A stretch of DNA of 64,000 bases from the NCBI GenBank assembly GCA_963703165.1, contig OY969798.1, forward strand, positions 4,650,001 through 4,714,000, written 5' to 3'. Shown piece by piece: positions 55,543-64,000 of the stretch. Both the position numbers and the translations under genes were made by a program. Source of the stretch: JBQTKD01 sp963703165. GTDB lineage: Bacteria > Actinomycetota > Actinomycetes > Sporichthyales > Sporichthyaceae. The notes beneath the pieces were generated by a model. That model searched no databases, was not told the DNA's origin, and saw nothing but the letters and a program-made list of their open reading frames with translations. Each line of letters starts with the position of its first letter. The first letter of the stretch is position 1.

Positions 55543-55992
55543 CTAGTTCACGTCGCCCCGCCAGGCCCCGGTCGCGGTGTCGCGGTTCTCGATGAACTCC
55601 TTGAAGCGCTTGAGGTCAGCCTTGACCTGATGGTCGTCGACGCCGACGGCCGCACCAGCCTTCTCGACCATGCCCTCAGGCTCCCAGTCCAGCTGCACGG
55701 TCACACGTGAGGTGTCCTTCGACAGCTTGTGGAATGTGACGACTCCCGCGTGCGTGACTCCGTCGGTGCTCTTCCAGGCGACTCGCTCGTCCGGGTGCTG
55801 CTCGGTGATGGTCGCGTCGAACTCGCGCGTGGTGCCGCCGACCTTGGTGACCCAGTGCAGGTCGGTGGCGTTCGCCTGCTGCACGGATTCCACCCCGGAC
55901 ATGAACTCCGGGAAGGTCTCGAACTGGGTCCACTGGTTGTACGCCGTACTCACCGGGACGGCGACGTCGATGGTCTCGATGACCGAAGCCAT
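55543..55992 (-). CDS. SRPBCC (START-like, cyclase/dehydrase) family protein
   Basis: 149 residues, ATG 55992 with GGAG five bases upstream. The fold is recognised from VIETIDVAVPVSTAYNQWTQF, FPEFMSGVESVQQ, DERVAWKSTDG and the long C-terminal helix (KADLKRFKEFIENRD). These proteins bind hydrophobic ligands or act as cyclases. There is no neighbouring biosynthetic gene to indicate the ligand. It converges with the gene at 54848. Confidence 0.85.
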   Translation of the reverse strand: MASVIETIDVAVPVSTAYNQWTQFETFPEFMSGVESVQQANATDLHWVTKVGGTTREFDATITEQHPDERVAWKSTDGVTHAGVVTFHKLSKDTSRVTVQLDWEPEGMVEKAGAAVGVDDHQVKADLKRFKEFIENRDTATGAWRGDVN

Positions 55993-56139
55993 GGGTTCTC
56001 CTCTCGTGCTGCCAACAGATGCGTTCCTTAACCGCTTGCCCGGGGATCGCGGGCGGAAACGGAGGACGGATTGCGTCGGTGTAACTTCGGGTAATGCCAT
56101 CCGGACCACATCACCGCGAGCACTGGAGCCGATTCGCCG

Positions 56140-57015
56140 ATGCGTGACCTGCTCGACTGGGGCCGGGGGGACGGGCTCGAGATCGTCCTGGTCGTGCTGG
56201 GCCTGCTGCTGGTCTCCCGCGCCGTGGCCTCCGTCGGTCGCGTCATCACCGGGCGCCTGAACGTCGGGGGAGACGACGCGGACGCCGGCACTGCCCTGGG
56301 TCGCGAGGAGCGCGCCAAGCACCGTCAATCGGTGGCTCAGGTGCTGGTGTGGACGGCGAACGTCCTGCTGACCAGCATCGCGCTGGTTCGCATCATCAAC
56401 CTGCTCGGGTTCTCGATCACCGGTCTGGTCGCTCCGGCAGCCGTGCTCGGCGTGGCGTTGGGCTTCGGCGCGCAGCGGGTCGTGCAGGACCTCCTCGCCG
56501 GGTTCTTCATCATCACCGAGCGCCAGTACGGCCTCGGTGATGTCATCCGGATCTCCGATTTGGGCGCGCTCACCGGGGTGTCCGGGACCGTGGAGGAGAT
56601 CTCGCTGCGGATCACCCGGATCCGGACGACCGAGGGCGAACTCGTCATGATCCCGAACGGGCAGATCGTGCAGGTCACGAACCTGTCCCGGGACTGGGCC
56701 CGGGCGATCGTGGACATCGCCGTTCCGCCGACGGCCGACATCGCCGAAGCGCTGCGCGTCATCCGGGAGGCCTGCGCGGCCGCCTACGCCGATGACAAGA
56801 TGCGCGGTCTGCTCACCGAGGCGCCGGTCGTCCTCGGCGTCGATAAAGTGACGGTCAGTCAGGTGACCATTCGGATCTGGGCCCCGACCCGGCCGGGGTC
56901 GCAATGGGAGACCGGTCGCGCCCTGCGCGGGCGGATCATGGTGGCGATGCACCGTGAGGGCATCAACCTGCGCACCGAGTACCTGCCTACTCAGGACCCC
57001 ATGGCGGCCCAGTGA
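56140..57015 (+). CDS. MscS-type mechanosensitive ion channel
   Basis: 291 residues. One N-terminal helix (IVLVVLGLLLVSRAVASV) is followed by TM helices leading into the pore helix motif PAAVLGVALGFGAQRVVQDLLAGFFII, the TM3 signature of MscS. The beta domain (YGLGDVIRI, TRIRTTEGELVMIPNGQI) and a C-terminal alpha/beta domain complete it. It opens under membrane tension. Its stop overlaps the next start by four bases. Confidence 0.92.
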   Translation: MRDLLDWGRGDGLEIVLVVLGLLLVSRAVASVGRVITGRLNVGGDDADAGTALGREERAKHRQSVAQVLVWTANVLLTSIALVRIINLLGFSITGLVAPAAVLGVALGFGAQRVVQDLLAGFFIITERQYGLGDVIRISDLGALTGVSGTVEEISLRITRIRTTEGELVMIPNGQIVQVTNLSRDWARAIVDIAVPPTADIAEALRVIREACAAAYADDKMRGLLTEAPVVLGVDKVTVSQVTIRIWAPTRPGSQWETGRALRGRIMVAMHREGINLRTEYLPTQDPMAAQ

Positions 57016-57527
57016 CCCGCGCCCGTTACCGGTTGCCGCGCACGCTGTTCGGCGGGCGCATGCGCACCTCGACAGCAATCCTCAGCCTGATTTTCGTCGG
57101 GGTTCTGCTGCTCTGGTACGGCGTGCGGCCCGATCCGGAGTTCACCGAGGAGGTCGTGCGGGTCCGCACCACCAAGGTCACCGAGAAAGAGCTCGCGGAG
57201 AAAGAGGCGGCCGCGCGCCGGCAGATCCTCGAGGAGGAGCGTCGGCGGGCGGCTGCCACGCCCACGCCGACTCCCACCCCCACGCCACGCGCCACCAAGA
57301 CCCCGACGGCGACTAAGTCGCCCCGGGCCACGCCCGGCGTGATTCCCCCGCTGGTGTCGCCGGCCCCGTCCGAGGAGGTCACCCCGACGCCCACGTCGTC
57401 GCGTGAGCCCGGCGGCCTGTTCGGCATCCGGCGCGGCGGGGACACCACGCCGCCCGACGATCGTCCGCCGCCCCCACCGGGTGAGGCGGGCGACACCGCC
57501 CCCTCGACCGCAGAAGAACCGGAGTAA
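57012..57527 (+). CDS. Single-pass membrane protein with Pro/Thr repeats
   Basis: 171 residues from GTG 57012, overlapping the mscS-like stop (GTGA). One helix (TAILSLIFVGVLLLWYGV, ~20-37) is followed by a charged coiled coil (TEKELAEKEAAARRQILEEE). A Thr-Pro repeat (TPTPTPTPTP) and a Pro/Gly-rich tail then end it. Translational coupling to the channel suggests an accessory or wall-anchoring role; no family is recognised. Confidence 0.65.
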   Translation: MTRARYRLPRTLFGGRMRTSTAILSLIFVGVLLLWYGVRPDPEFTEEVVRVRTTKVTEKELAEKEAAARRQILEEERRRAAATPTPTPTPTPRATKTPTATKSPRATPGVIPPLVSPAPSEEVTPTPTSSREPGGLFGIRRGGDTTPPDDRPPPPPGEAGDTAPSTAEEPE

Positions 57528-57531
57528 GCCG

Positions 57532-57921
57532 ATGGTGAGCCTCGATGATGTCGTGGCGATCATCACCGAGCTCCCGGAGGTCACCGAGGGGGAGCGCTAC
57601 GGCCACACCACCTGGTCGGTCGGCAAGAAGCACTTCGCTTGGGATCGTCCGTTCAGCAAGGCCGACCTGAAGCGCTTCGGCGACGCCACCCCGCCGACCG
57701 AGCCGATCCTCGCCGTGAAGGTCGCCGACCTGCACGACAAGGAGGCACTGCTCGCCGCGGCGCCCAAGGGGTTCTTCACCATCCCGCACTTCGACGGCTA
57801 TCCCGGCGTCCTCATCGAACTGCGCCTCGCGAACCGCAAGGCCGTCAAGGAGGCCATCGTCAACGCCTGGCTCGGCGTCGCACCGACAAAACTCGCCGAG
57901 CAGTACCGGTCCGGCGGGTAG
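57532..57921 (+). CDS. MmcQ/YjbR family protein
   Basis: 129 residues from ATG 57532 with GGAG seven bases upstream, four bases after the previous stop. Typical segments are LPEVTEGERYGHTTWSVGKK, ILAVKVADLHDKEAL and FFTIPHFDGYPGVLIEL with the terminal AWLGVAPTKLAEQY. The fold is CyaY-like and is often annotated as DNA-binding; the actual role is unknown. It ends the short operon with mscS. Confidence 0.85.
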   Translation: MVSLDDVVAIITELPEVTEGERYGHTTWSVGKKHFAWDRPFSKADLKRFGDATPPTEPILAVKVADLHDKEALLAAAPKGFFTIPHFDGYPGVLIELRLANRKAVKEAIVNAWLGVAPTKLAEQYRSGG

Positions 57922-58007
57922 ACCCGTTCCCAACCGTCGCTTGGGTCATTCGAGCCCCGCGCCGATGCTAAGGTTGCCGTCGCCTCCGAGAGCCACGCGG
58001 AGGCTTC

Positions 58008-58090
58008 GCGCGAGTGGCGGAATGGCAGACGCGCTAGCTTGAGGTGCTAGTGCCCTTCGGGGCATGGGGGTTCAAGTCCCCCCTCGCGCA
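58008..58090 (+). tRNA. tRNA-Leu (GAG anticodon)
   Basis: Acceptor stem GCGCGAG pairs with CTCGCGC (58083-58089). The anticodon stem is CTAGC/GCTAG with loop TTGAGGT, so the anticodon is GAG. A long variable arm (GTGCCCTTCGGGGCAT) marks a class II tRNA, and the T arm is GGGGG-TTCAAGT-CCCCC. CCA is not encoded. It lies immediately upstream of a tyrosine integrase, and tRNA-Leu 3' ends are common attachment sites. Confidence 0.95.
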
Positions 58091-58102
58091 CAGCAGTAAA
58101 AC

Positions 58103-58140
58103 GGCCCCTGACCTGCATAAACAGGTCAGGGGCCTTGTCG
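58103..58140 (+). terminator. Terminator after tRNA-Leu
   Basis: GGCCCCTGACCTG and its exact complement form a 13-pair stem around six bases, followed by TTGTCG. It lies 12 bases after the tRNA. Confidence 0.8.
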
Positions 58141-58252
58141 TGCAAGATCATTGGGGAACAAGTTGGGGAACATTCCCGCGTCGCGGCCGTCGATCTGAGG
58201 GTCGTTCGCGCGCACATCTGAGCAGGAAGTTCTGCGCAGTGGGGGTGCGGTG

Positions 58253-59650
58253 ATGGCGGCGATCGTGGAGCGCCCGCGCCGCGGCGGGCCGGCGTTCCAG
58301 GTGCGGTGGCGCCAGGACGGCCGGTGGCAGTCGGACACCTTCGACACCAACCGCAAGGCCGTCCGCTTCAGGTGCGATGTCGAGGACTCGGACAACCGTT
58401 GGCCGCAGGGTTGGATCCCCGGCCACGGCTACGCCGAACTCGCGGTCGAGCCGGAGGAGGTCCCGGATACCGCTTTCGCCGATATCGCGGAGCGGTACCT
58501 GCTGACGCGCGTCTCGGTGTCGAGTTATCAGCTCGCTCGCTACCGCGGGATGGTCGAAAAACTGGCGGACAGGTTCCCGCTGATCGACGACGTGGACGAC
58601 GAGTCGATCGCCCGCTGGGTACGAGACAGCCAACTCGCCGGGGTCGCGGCGAAAACCATCTCGAACTACCACGGCCTGTTGCACGGCATCTGTGGTCATG
58701 CCGTCCGCAAGGGTTTGCTGGCGGCCAACCCGTGCGTGCTGAGCCGGCTGCCGAAATCGACGGGGTACAACGCGGAGGGCGACGCGATCACCTGCTTCCT
58801 GGAGCCCGAGGAGTTCGCGCTGATCGCCGACGCGATGTGCTCACTCGAGGCCTACGAATTCCGCCCGCCCCGCGGCCCGGGGGAGCGGCGGACCCCGTCC
58901 GAGATCGAGACCTGTGGGGTCGCCTACCGGGAGGACCGCGACCTGATCTCCCTCGCCGTGCACACCGGGCTGCGATGGGGCGAGATCTCAGCGCTGCGGG
59001 TGGGGGACATCGACCTGCGCCGTCGGATGATCTCGGTGAAGCGGGCGTGGAAGCGCGACGGAGAACTCAAGTGGGTGATCGGCTCACCCAAGACCGTTCG
59101 GTCGCGCAGGACGATCTCGCTGTCGCTGGGGTTGGTGGAGCTCATCCGCCCCTACGTCGTGAACCGACCGCCTGATCGGTACCTGTTCGTGAATGCTTTC
59201 GGTGACCCGATTCGCCAGCCGGTGTTCTACGAGTACCGCTGGCAGCGTGCGGTCGCGTTGGCGCAGACCCGAGGTCTGACCAAGAAGCCCCGCTTCCACG
59301 ACCTACGCCACACCCACGTCGCCTGGCTCATCGCGGCGGGCACGCCGCTGCCGAAGATCCATCAGCGCCTGGGACACGAATCGATCCGCACCACCATCGA
59401 CGTCTACGGCGGCCTGCTCGCCAACACCGACGACCAGGTGGACACGGCGATTGACGCGTTGCTTGCCGGCCACACCGGAGTCGGTACTTCCGCAGGCCAG
59501 GCGCCCATGGCAAGCATCGTGGCAATCGGGTCCGCCCGCAGCGGCCGCCCTCGGCAAGGGAATGGACCGTGGCGGCGTAACCGAGCTCGAGGTGGAGACG
59601 GACGTAGTCGGCGGGCAGGCGGACACTTTGGTCGCTCGCGATTGCCGTGA
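58253..59650 (+). CDS. Tyrosine integrase with a foreign C-terminal tail
   Basis: 465 residues from ATG 58253 (GTG 58250 in frame). An N-terminal AP2-like arm-binding region (RGGPAFQVRWRQDGRWQSDTF) and a core-binding domain (TRVSVSSYQLARYRGMVEKL) precede the catalytic domain: Arg in HTGLRWGEISALRVGDIDL, HDLRHTHVAWLIAAG, LGHESIRTTIDVYGGL (His and nucleophile Tyr). All catalytic residues are present. The last ~40 residues (from about SIVAIGSARSGRP) read the antisense of the relaxase remnant, so the natural end was lost at a junction near 59540. It probably integrated the element into the adjacent tRNA-Leu. Confidence 0.9.
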   Translation: MAAIVERPRRGGPAFQVRWRQDGRWQSDTFDTNRKAVRFRCDVEDSDNRWPQGWIPGHGYAELAVEPEEVPDTAFADIAERYLLTRVSVSSYQLARYRGMVEKLADRFPLIDDVDDESIARWVRDSQLAGVAAKTISNYHGLLHGICGHAVRKGLLAANPCVLSRLPKSTGYNAEGDAITCFLEPEEFALIADAMCSLEAYEFRPPRGPGERRTPSEIETCGVAYREDRDLISLAVHTGLRWGEISALRVGDIDLRRRMISVKRAWKRDGELKWVIGSPKTVRSRRTISLSLGLVELIRPYVVNRPPDRYLFVNAFGDPIRQPVFYEYRWQRAVALAQTRGLTKKPRFHDLRHTHVAWLIAAGTPLPKIHQRLGHESIRTTIDVYGGLLANTDDQVDTAIDALLAGHTGVGTSAGQAPMASIVAIGSARSGRPRQGNGPWRRNRARGGDGRSRRAGGHFGRSRLP

Positions 59651-61490
59651 CGTCGAGTGCGCCGTCGGGGTGGACGTCTGCGACGCGCCACAGGGCACCG
59701 TTGCGGACGTGGCCCCCGTCGGACAGCCGTAGGGCATGGTTGTTGCGGCGGGTGACGACGATGTCCCCGCGTCCAGTTGTGGTGTCGTCGGCGAGAGGGA
59801 TGCCGTCGTCCTGAACGGCCCCGGCCGCGACGCGTTCGTCGTGAGCGCGGATGTTGAGCGCGGTGACGGCGGCACGGTCGGCCGCGAGCAGCAGGGCGGT
59901 GTGCCCCTCGGCGGTGTCAGCGGTCCAGGCCGTGTAGGCGGCATCGAGCATCAGCTCACTCGGACCCTCGTGCAAGCGCCCGTGCTCGGCGAACGTATCG
60001 AGGGCCTCGGGGCGTCCGGCGCGCAGTGACCTGGTGGCTTCCGCCTCCCAGCGCTCTGCGAATCTCCACAGACCGGTGAGCTCTCGAGCCTGCGGGCGTT
60101 CGGCGAGAAGACCGAACGCGCCACCCGCGCCGACCGCGCCCAGTTGCTGGTGGTCCCCGACGAGCACCACCTTGGCGCCGGCCGCGTGGGCAAGGGCGAG
60201 AATGCGGTCGAGATCGGTGGTGGCGACCATCGACGCCTCGTCGACAACCAGCAGAGCGCCGGAGCGCAGCCGCCAGCGAGGGTCGACGGCTTCGCGCGCA
60301 TTCTCGTGCAGCCACTTCGCGGTGTTCTCGCACGCCACCCGCAACGAGGCGCCCAGCTCGGTTGCGGCTGTCGCTGAGGGCGCCAACCCGACGACACTGC
60401 CTGGCCCGTGGGTGTGCTCCCACGCGGCCCGCAGTGCCCGTAGTGCCCTGGTCTTCCCGGAACCCGCCGGCCCGACGAGCACGTCGAGTCGTCGACCGGA
60501 CGTCGCGATCGCCCGCACGGCCTGAATCTGATCTGGCGTCAGACCCCGGGCGCCGGGCATCCCCTGGCCGGCTGCGGTCAGAACGGCCGTGAGCTGCTGC
60601 TCGTCAGCGGTGGGGGCGGTGAGGTCGTCGGTCGCGTCGAGGAGACGTTGTTCGGCGTCGAGCACGGCGGTAGTGGTGAAGACGTCCTCAGCAGGTCGGA
60701 GGAACACGCTCGTCCCGTCGCCGCGCCGGAACCGCTGCGGAGTCGAGAACGTTTCCGGTGGGTCCAGTGCGACGCAGCGCGCGAGGGCGGTCTCGACGTC
60801 TCGGTCGAGCAGGGCGATCCGGTCGCCCGGGGTGGGCAGGCGCAGGTGTCGAGTGGCGCGGGCGGCCTCGGCGTGCAGGTTCACTCGCGTCCACGTCGAG
60901 CGCCGTTCCTGTACGCCGGCGACGGCGGCGTCCGCGAGCACCGCGACGTCCGGTGCCGCTGTCGACGTGGCGGTGACCATCGCGTTGGCGAGAATCTCCT
61001 CCGCGCTGCGTCCGGTCGCGGCGGTGGCTGCGCGGCGCCACCGCTCCAGGAGTTCGGGGAGTGGACGGACGTTCTTGTCCGGGCGGGTGGCCAGCGTCGC
61101 CTGCTGGCGCAGACGCAGAACCTCCCGCCGGCTGGGTTCCCGGTCGTGCCGGATGCGGAACCCCTCGAGGAGTCCTCGCACCGCGGCGGCGATCTGCACC
61201 GAACGGGAGGAGAACGTTGCGAGGAGGCCGTCGCTGAGGCCGTCGATCTCGAAAGCGGGGGAGCGCCGCTCTCCACGGCCTCGCCAGGACCACGCGACGG
61301 GCAGTCGGGAGGCGATGGCGTCGGCGAGCAGGGTGTCGTAGAGCTCGGAGCAGGCCACGGCGGCGTGGTGCAGTGCGCGGGAGTCCAACGAACGCCACTT
61401 CCCGTCCGGTCCCTGGACCTTGTTCGCGATCACGACGTGGGTGTGCAGGTTCGGGTCGCCGGCGAATTCAAGCGGTCGTCGCAACACCTT
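59551..61490 (-). pseudogene. MobF (TrwC/TraA) relaxase-helicase, truncated at both ends
   Basis: On the minus strand one frame runs from about 61490 to 59551. It begins at the second metal-His motif (GDPNLHTHVVIANK) and has no relaxase N-terminus with the catalytic Tyr. The helicase part is well preserved: Walker A GPAGSGKT (60450-60473), LLVVDEASMVATTD, LVGDHQQLGAVGAGGAF, and ends at LELGYAATVHSLA, where the family normally continues. The upstream end lies about 50 bases before the IS3 left end. Such proteins nick oriT and lead DNA in conjugation. This copy cannot work but shows that the region was once conjugative or mobilisable. Confidence 0.85.
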
Positions 61491-61584
61491 CGACTGTGGA
61501 GGTGTCAGATGGGACGACCAGCGGGCTGGACGACGACACATGAACCGCCCCGGCGTGTCCGGGGGCTCCATCTCGTGAGAGACG

Positions 61585-61926
61585 ATGGAGTTCAACGTCA
61601 TGAGCAGAGGACCCCAGTACCCCGCTGAGCTGCGCGAGCGTGCGATTCGCATGGTCGCGGAGACGACGCCTGAACACGCGACCGAGTTCGCCGCGATCCG
61701 GTCGGTGGCCGAGAAGTTGGGCATCGGCAGCCCGGAGACGGTTCGTAAATGGGTGCGCCGCGCCCAGGTCGATGCCGGGACCCGCCCGGGCACGACCACC
61801 GAGGAGAGCGCGGAGCTCAAACGCCTGCGGCGGGAGAACGCCGAACTGCGGCGGGCGAACGAGATCCTCAAGGCGGCCTCGAGTTTTTTCGCGGCGGAGC
61901 TCGACCGCCCACATCGATCCTGGTGA
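61585..61926 (+). CDS. IS3-family transposase OrfA
   Basis: 113 residues. The N-terminal helix-turn-helix (YPAELRERAIRMVAE, AEKLGIGSPETVRKWVRRA) binds the IS ends. A leucine-zipper helix (ESAELKRLRRENAELRRANE, then ILKAA) allows OrfA/OrfAB pairing. Near the end, T-TTT-TTC at 61884-61890 is a standard -1 slippery heptamer. Ribosomes shifting there make the OrfAB transposase; otherwise OrfA ends at 61926. Confidence 0.9.
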   Translation: MEFNVMSRGPQYPAELRERAIRMVAETTPEHATEFAAIRSVAEKLGIGSPETVRKWVRRAQVDAGTRPGTTTEESAELKRLRRENAELRRANEILKAASSFFAAELDRPHRSW

Positions 61927-62855
61927 GGTTCATCGCCGAGAACGCCGGGCGCCGTGTCGGTGACGGTCTGGTGTGGGGGGTCGAGCCGATCTGCGCCGTG
62001 CTGTCCGAGCACGGCTGCCCGATCGCCCCCAGCACCTACTACGCCGCCCGCGCTGCGACCCCGACCCGCCGCGAGGTGCGCGATGAGTACCTCATGGTGA
62101 GGATCACCGAGTGCTATGAGCACAACCGCCGCGTCTACGGGCCGCGCAAGGTGTGGCCCGCGCTCAACCGCGAAGGCATCCCGGTGGCGCGGTGCACCGT
62201 GGAGCGGTTGATGCGTGAACTCGGCCTGGCCGGGGCGCGCCGCGGGAAACCCGTGCGCACGACGGTCCCGGACCCGGAAGCTGCCCGGGCACCGGATCTG
62301 ACGCAACGCCAGTTCTTCGTCCTGGCACCGGATGTGTTGTGGGTCGCGGACTTCACCTACGTGGCGACCTGGTCGGGGACGGTCTACGTCGCGTTCGTGA
62401 TCGATGCCTACGCGCGACGGATTCTGGGCTGGCGGGTGGCCACCTCGATGCGCACCGCACTGGTCCTCGACGCGTTGGAGCAGGCCATCTGGACCCGCGC
62501 CCGCGAGGGCCACCGGGACCTGACCGGGCTGATCAGCCATAGCGACGCCGGTTCCCAGTACACCTCGATCGCGTTCACCGAACGCCTCGCGCAGGCCGGC
62601 GTGGACGCCTCCGTCGGATCGGTCGGGGATGCCTACGACAACGCCCTGGCCGAGAACGTGATCGGCCTGTTCAAGACCGAACTGATCCATCCCGGCGGGC
62701 CGTGGCGCAACGCCGAGCACGTCGAGACCGAGACCCTGGACTACGTGCACTGGTTCAACACCGAACGACTCATGGAGATCAACGGCGACCTGCCACCGAT
62801 CGAACTCGAACAGGCGCACTACCGTCACAACACCGACCTCGCCGAGGCCGGGTGA
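61884..62855 (+). CDS. IS3-family transposase OrfB (DDE integrase core)
   Basis: Entered from the slippery site; a GTG at 61923 could allow independent translation. The HTH_21 region (MVRITECYEHNRRVYGPRKV) and rve core are intact. The catalytic acids are visible as Asp in WVADFTYVATW, Asp in SHSDAGSQYTS and Glu in NALAENVIGLFKTEL. The end is the typical HYRHNTDLAEAG. Nothing suggests decay, so the IS is probably active. Confidence 0.92.
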   Translation, partial: FFRGGARPPTSILVRFIAENAGRRVGDGLVWGVEPICAVLSEHGCPIAPSTYYAARAATPTRREVRDEYLMVRITECYEHNRRVYGPRKVWPALNREGIPVARCTVERLMRELGLAGARRGKPVRTTVPDPEAARAPDLTQRQFFVLAPDVLWVADFTYVATWSGTVYVAFVIDAYARRILGWRVATSMRTALVLDALEQAIWTRAREGHRDLTGLISHSDAGSQYTSIAFTERLAQAGVDASVGSVGDAYDNALAENVIGLFKTELIHPGGPWRNAEHVETETLDYVHWFNTERLMEINGDLPPIELEQAHYRHNTDLAEAG

Positions 62856-62894
62856 CCCAACGATGCGAGTCTCCGGACTTCCCGGGGCGGTTCA

Positions 62895-63169
62895 ATGAGT
62901 TCAGTGCAGACCCGAAAGATCTCTCGCTCATCCTCGACCGAGCGGTCCAGCATCTCGCGCAAGTCGTGACCGGCGGAGAACGCCGGCCCGGTGGCCGTCA
63001 GCACGAGCGCACGGAGGTCCGACCCCGCCAACGTGCGGAGGGTTTGCGTGAGGGCCAGCATGGTCTCGACCGACAACGGGTTGCGGCGCTGAGGGGCATT
63101 GAGGGTGACGACCCCCACGTGACCGACCGTTCGCCACGAAACCGGGGTCGCGTTCGCCGTCTGGGTCAT
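62895..63169 (-). pseudogene. Enoyl-CoA hydratase/isomerase, 3' part removed by the IS
   Basis: ATG 63169 with GGAG upstream. The N-terminal ~92 residues are a crotonase domain: VGVVTLNAPQRRNPLSVETM, LVLTATGPAFSAGHDLREM (oxyanion-hole motif). After RVCTELIE the sequence enters the IS right end, and the remaining ~160 residues of the family, including the second catalytic Glu region, are missing. It lies 84 bases downstream of the crotonyl-CoA reductase gene on the same strand, so it was probably in one acyl-CoA operon. Confidence 0.85.
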
Positions 63170-63253
63170 CGACTTCTCCTAGCGAGACGGGTGGTCCGTG
63201 TACCCACAGGGAACGCGGTGTGAATCGATCAGTGGCACGTCTGATGGGTGAAC

Positions 63254-64000
63254 TCAGGCACGACCGAGCCCGGGCTCCTTCGCACCGACGAGGATGGTGA
63301 CGTTGCCGAATACGTCCTCGCCGCGTCCCATGGCCGCGTGAGCCTGCGGGATGTCGTCGAAGGGCAGAATCCGGCCCACGCAAGGGTCGATCGCACCATT
63401 GCGGACCAGATCGTTGTAGGCGTTGGCCTGCTCGTCGTTGGTGCCATGCGAGCCCTGCAGTCGCTTCTGGCGCGTCCAGTGGTAGCGCAGGTCGACCATC
63501 GCGTCGAAGCCGGTCGTCCCCGCACACACGACGACCATGCCGCCGGGCCGGCACACGAAGATGCTGGTCGGGATGGTCGCTCCGCCGGGGTGCTCGAACA
63601 CGATGGCAGGGTCCTCGCGGCTCCCGGCGATCTCCCAGAGCTTCTTGCCGAACGCCTGCGCGCTCCCGACCCACTCCTTCTGCCCGGCCTTGTCATCGAC
63701 GAGCGGTGGAATGCCCCAGTGGCTGAACTCGCGGCGGTTGATGTACCCGATGGCACCGTGCTTGATCGAGTAGGCGCCTCGCTCGTCGTCGGACACCACG
63801 GCGACCGCACGTCCACCGGCTGCCTGGACCAACTGCGACGCCTGCGTGCCGAGACCGCCCGACCCGCCCCAGACGAGCACCAGATCACCGTCCTGCACGG
63901 TGTTCCCGGCCCAGCCATGGAGCATCCGGTAAGCGGTCGTCCCGACGAGTGTGGGCGCGGCGGCCTCCTCCCAGGACAGGTGCTCGGCCTTCGCCATGAC
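63254..64000 (-). CDS. ccr: Crotonyl-CoA carboxylase/reductase, 3' part (gene continues beyond the window)
   Basis: The frame is open to the window edge, so the start lies outside. The visible ~248 residues are the MDR-fold C-terminal two thirds: LVGTTAYRMLHGWAGNTVQ, LVWGGSGGLGTQASQLVQAA (NADPH loop), GAIGYINRREFSHWG, FVCRPGGMVVVCAGTTGFDA, LRYHWTRQKRLQGSHGTND and LPFDDIPQAHAAM. The RREFSHWG and QGSHGTND segments are specific to Ccr rather than to general quinone reductases. It makes ethylmalonyl-CoA from crotonyl-CoA, CO2 and NADPH, for the ethylmalonyl-CoA pathway or polyketide extender units. Confidence 0.9.
   Translation of the reverse strand, partial: VMAKAEHLSWEEAAAPTLVGTTAYRMLHGWAGNTVQDGDLVLVWGGSGGLGTQASQLVQAAGGRAVAVVSDDERGAYSIKHGAIGYINRREFSHWGIPPLVDDKAGQKEWVGSAQAFGKKLWEIAGSREDPAIVFEHPGGATIPTSIFVCRPGGMVVVCAGTTGFDAMVDLRYHWTRQKRLQGSHGTNDEQANAYNDLVRNGAIDPCVGRILPFDDIPQAHAAMGRGEDVFGNVTILVGAKEPGLGRA

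Larger units (their letters stand above)
61541..62894 (+). mobile_element. IS3-family insertion sequence, 1354 bases
   Basis: Terminal inverted repeats of 28 bases: TGAACCGCCCCGG...TCCGG...CTC at 61541-61568 and its complement at 62867-62894, with mismatches at about seven positions. Between them lie orfA and orfB in the usual -1 relation. The flanks are ACA on the left and ATG on the right, so no target duplication is visible. The two sides also carry different truncated genes. This suggests a deletion next to the IS or recombination between two copies. Confidence 0.88.

Overview
The window is high-GC actinobacterial DNA. GTG starts and overlapping stop/start codons are common, and third codon positions are strongly G/C. 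Typical actinobacterial families include GAF-ANTAR regulators, a CobIJ fusion, F420-type PPOX proteins, MmpL and crotonyl-CoA reductase. I cannot name the species from sequence alone; a filamentous or Frankia/Sporichthya-like actinomycete would fit. At least nine genes carry apparent single-base indels, several in G/C runs. Some frameshifts may therefore be sequencing or assembly errors rather than true decay, and I flag each one.

Layout. 0-3 kb: end of a GAF-ANTAR regulator, then a minus-strand pair made of a two-domain KaiC-like ATPase and, one base upstream, a PP2C/SpoIIE phosphatase fused to a C-terminal KaiB-like domain. 3.5-9 kb: SPFH/GYF protein coupled to a zinc-ribbon membrane protein, a secreted protein, a broken GNAT gene and a TY-Chap-like protein. 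9-16.4 kb: membrane protein plus class A PBP, a second GAF-ANTAR regulator and two exported Gly-rich beta-helix-like proteins. 16.4-29 kb: aerobic cobalamin genes. cobN lies behind a cobalamin riboswitch, followed by broken cobG, cobH and cobIJ on the plus strand and a tightly overlapping minus operon cobF / F420-PPOX / cobL / cobM / cobK. 29.3-34.8 kb: a very large fused acyl-CoA carboxylase (biotin carboxylase, biotin carrier, carboxyltransferase). 34.9-36.4 kb: ECF sigma factor and a likely membrane partner. 36.8-40.4 kb: tandem duplicated lipoprotein substrate-binding genes, the first one damaged.

40.6-45.7 kb holds the most unusual content: four independent micro-units. Each has a shared upstream leader, a CGGGAG ribosome site, a signal-less Leu/Gly-rich hydrophobic peptide of 31-45 residues with no Lys or Arg, and a strong hairpin terminator. 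They are interleaved with an ABC-2 type exporter pair and an isoprenylcysteine-methyltransferase-like membrane enzyme. In three units the leader elements keep an identical 50-base spacing. I do not recognise the leader or the peptides.

45.8-50.8 kb is a five-gene HlyD/MacB-type export operon ending in a LuxR-type regulator. It is followed by a degenerate MmpL gene, an amidohydrolase, a flavin reductase, small membrane and tail proteins, an SRPBCC protein, MscS and a YjbR protein. From 58 kb, a tRNA-Leu(GAG) is followed by a tyrosine integrase, a MobF relaxase remnant and an IS3-family element without a target duplication. Beyond it lie a truncated enoyl-CoA hydratase and the 3' part of crotonyl-CoA carboxylase/reductase. 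This is the eroded remains of an integrated element whose edge was remodelled by the IS.
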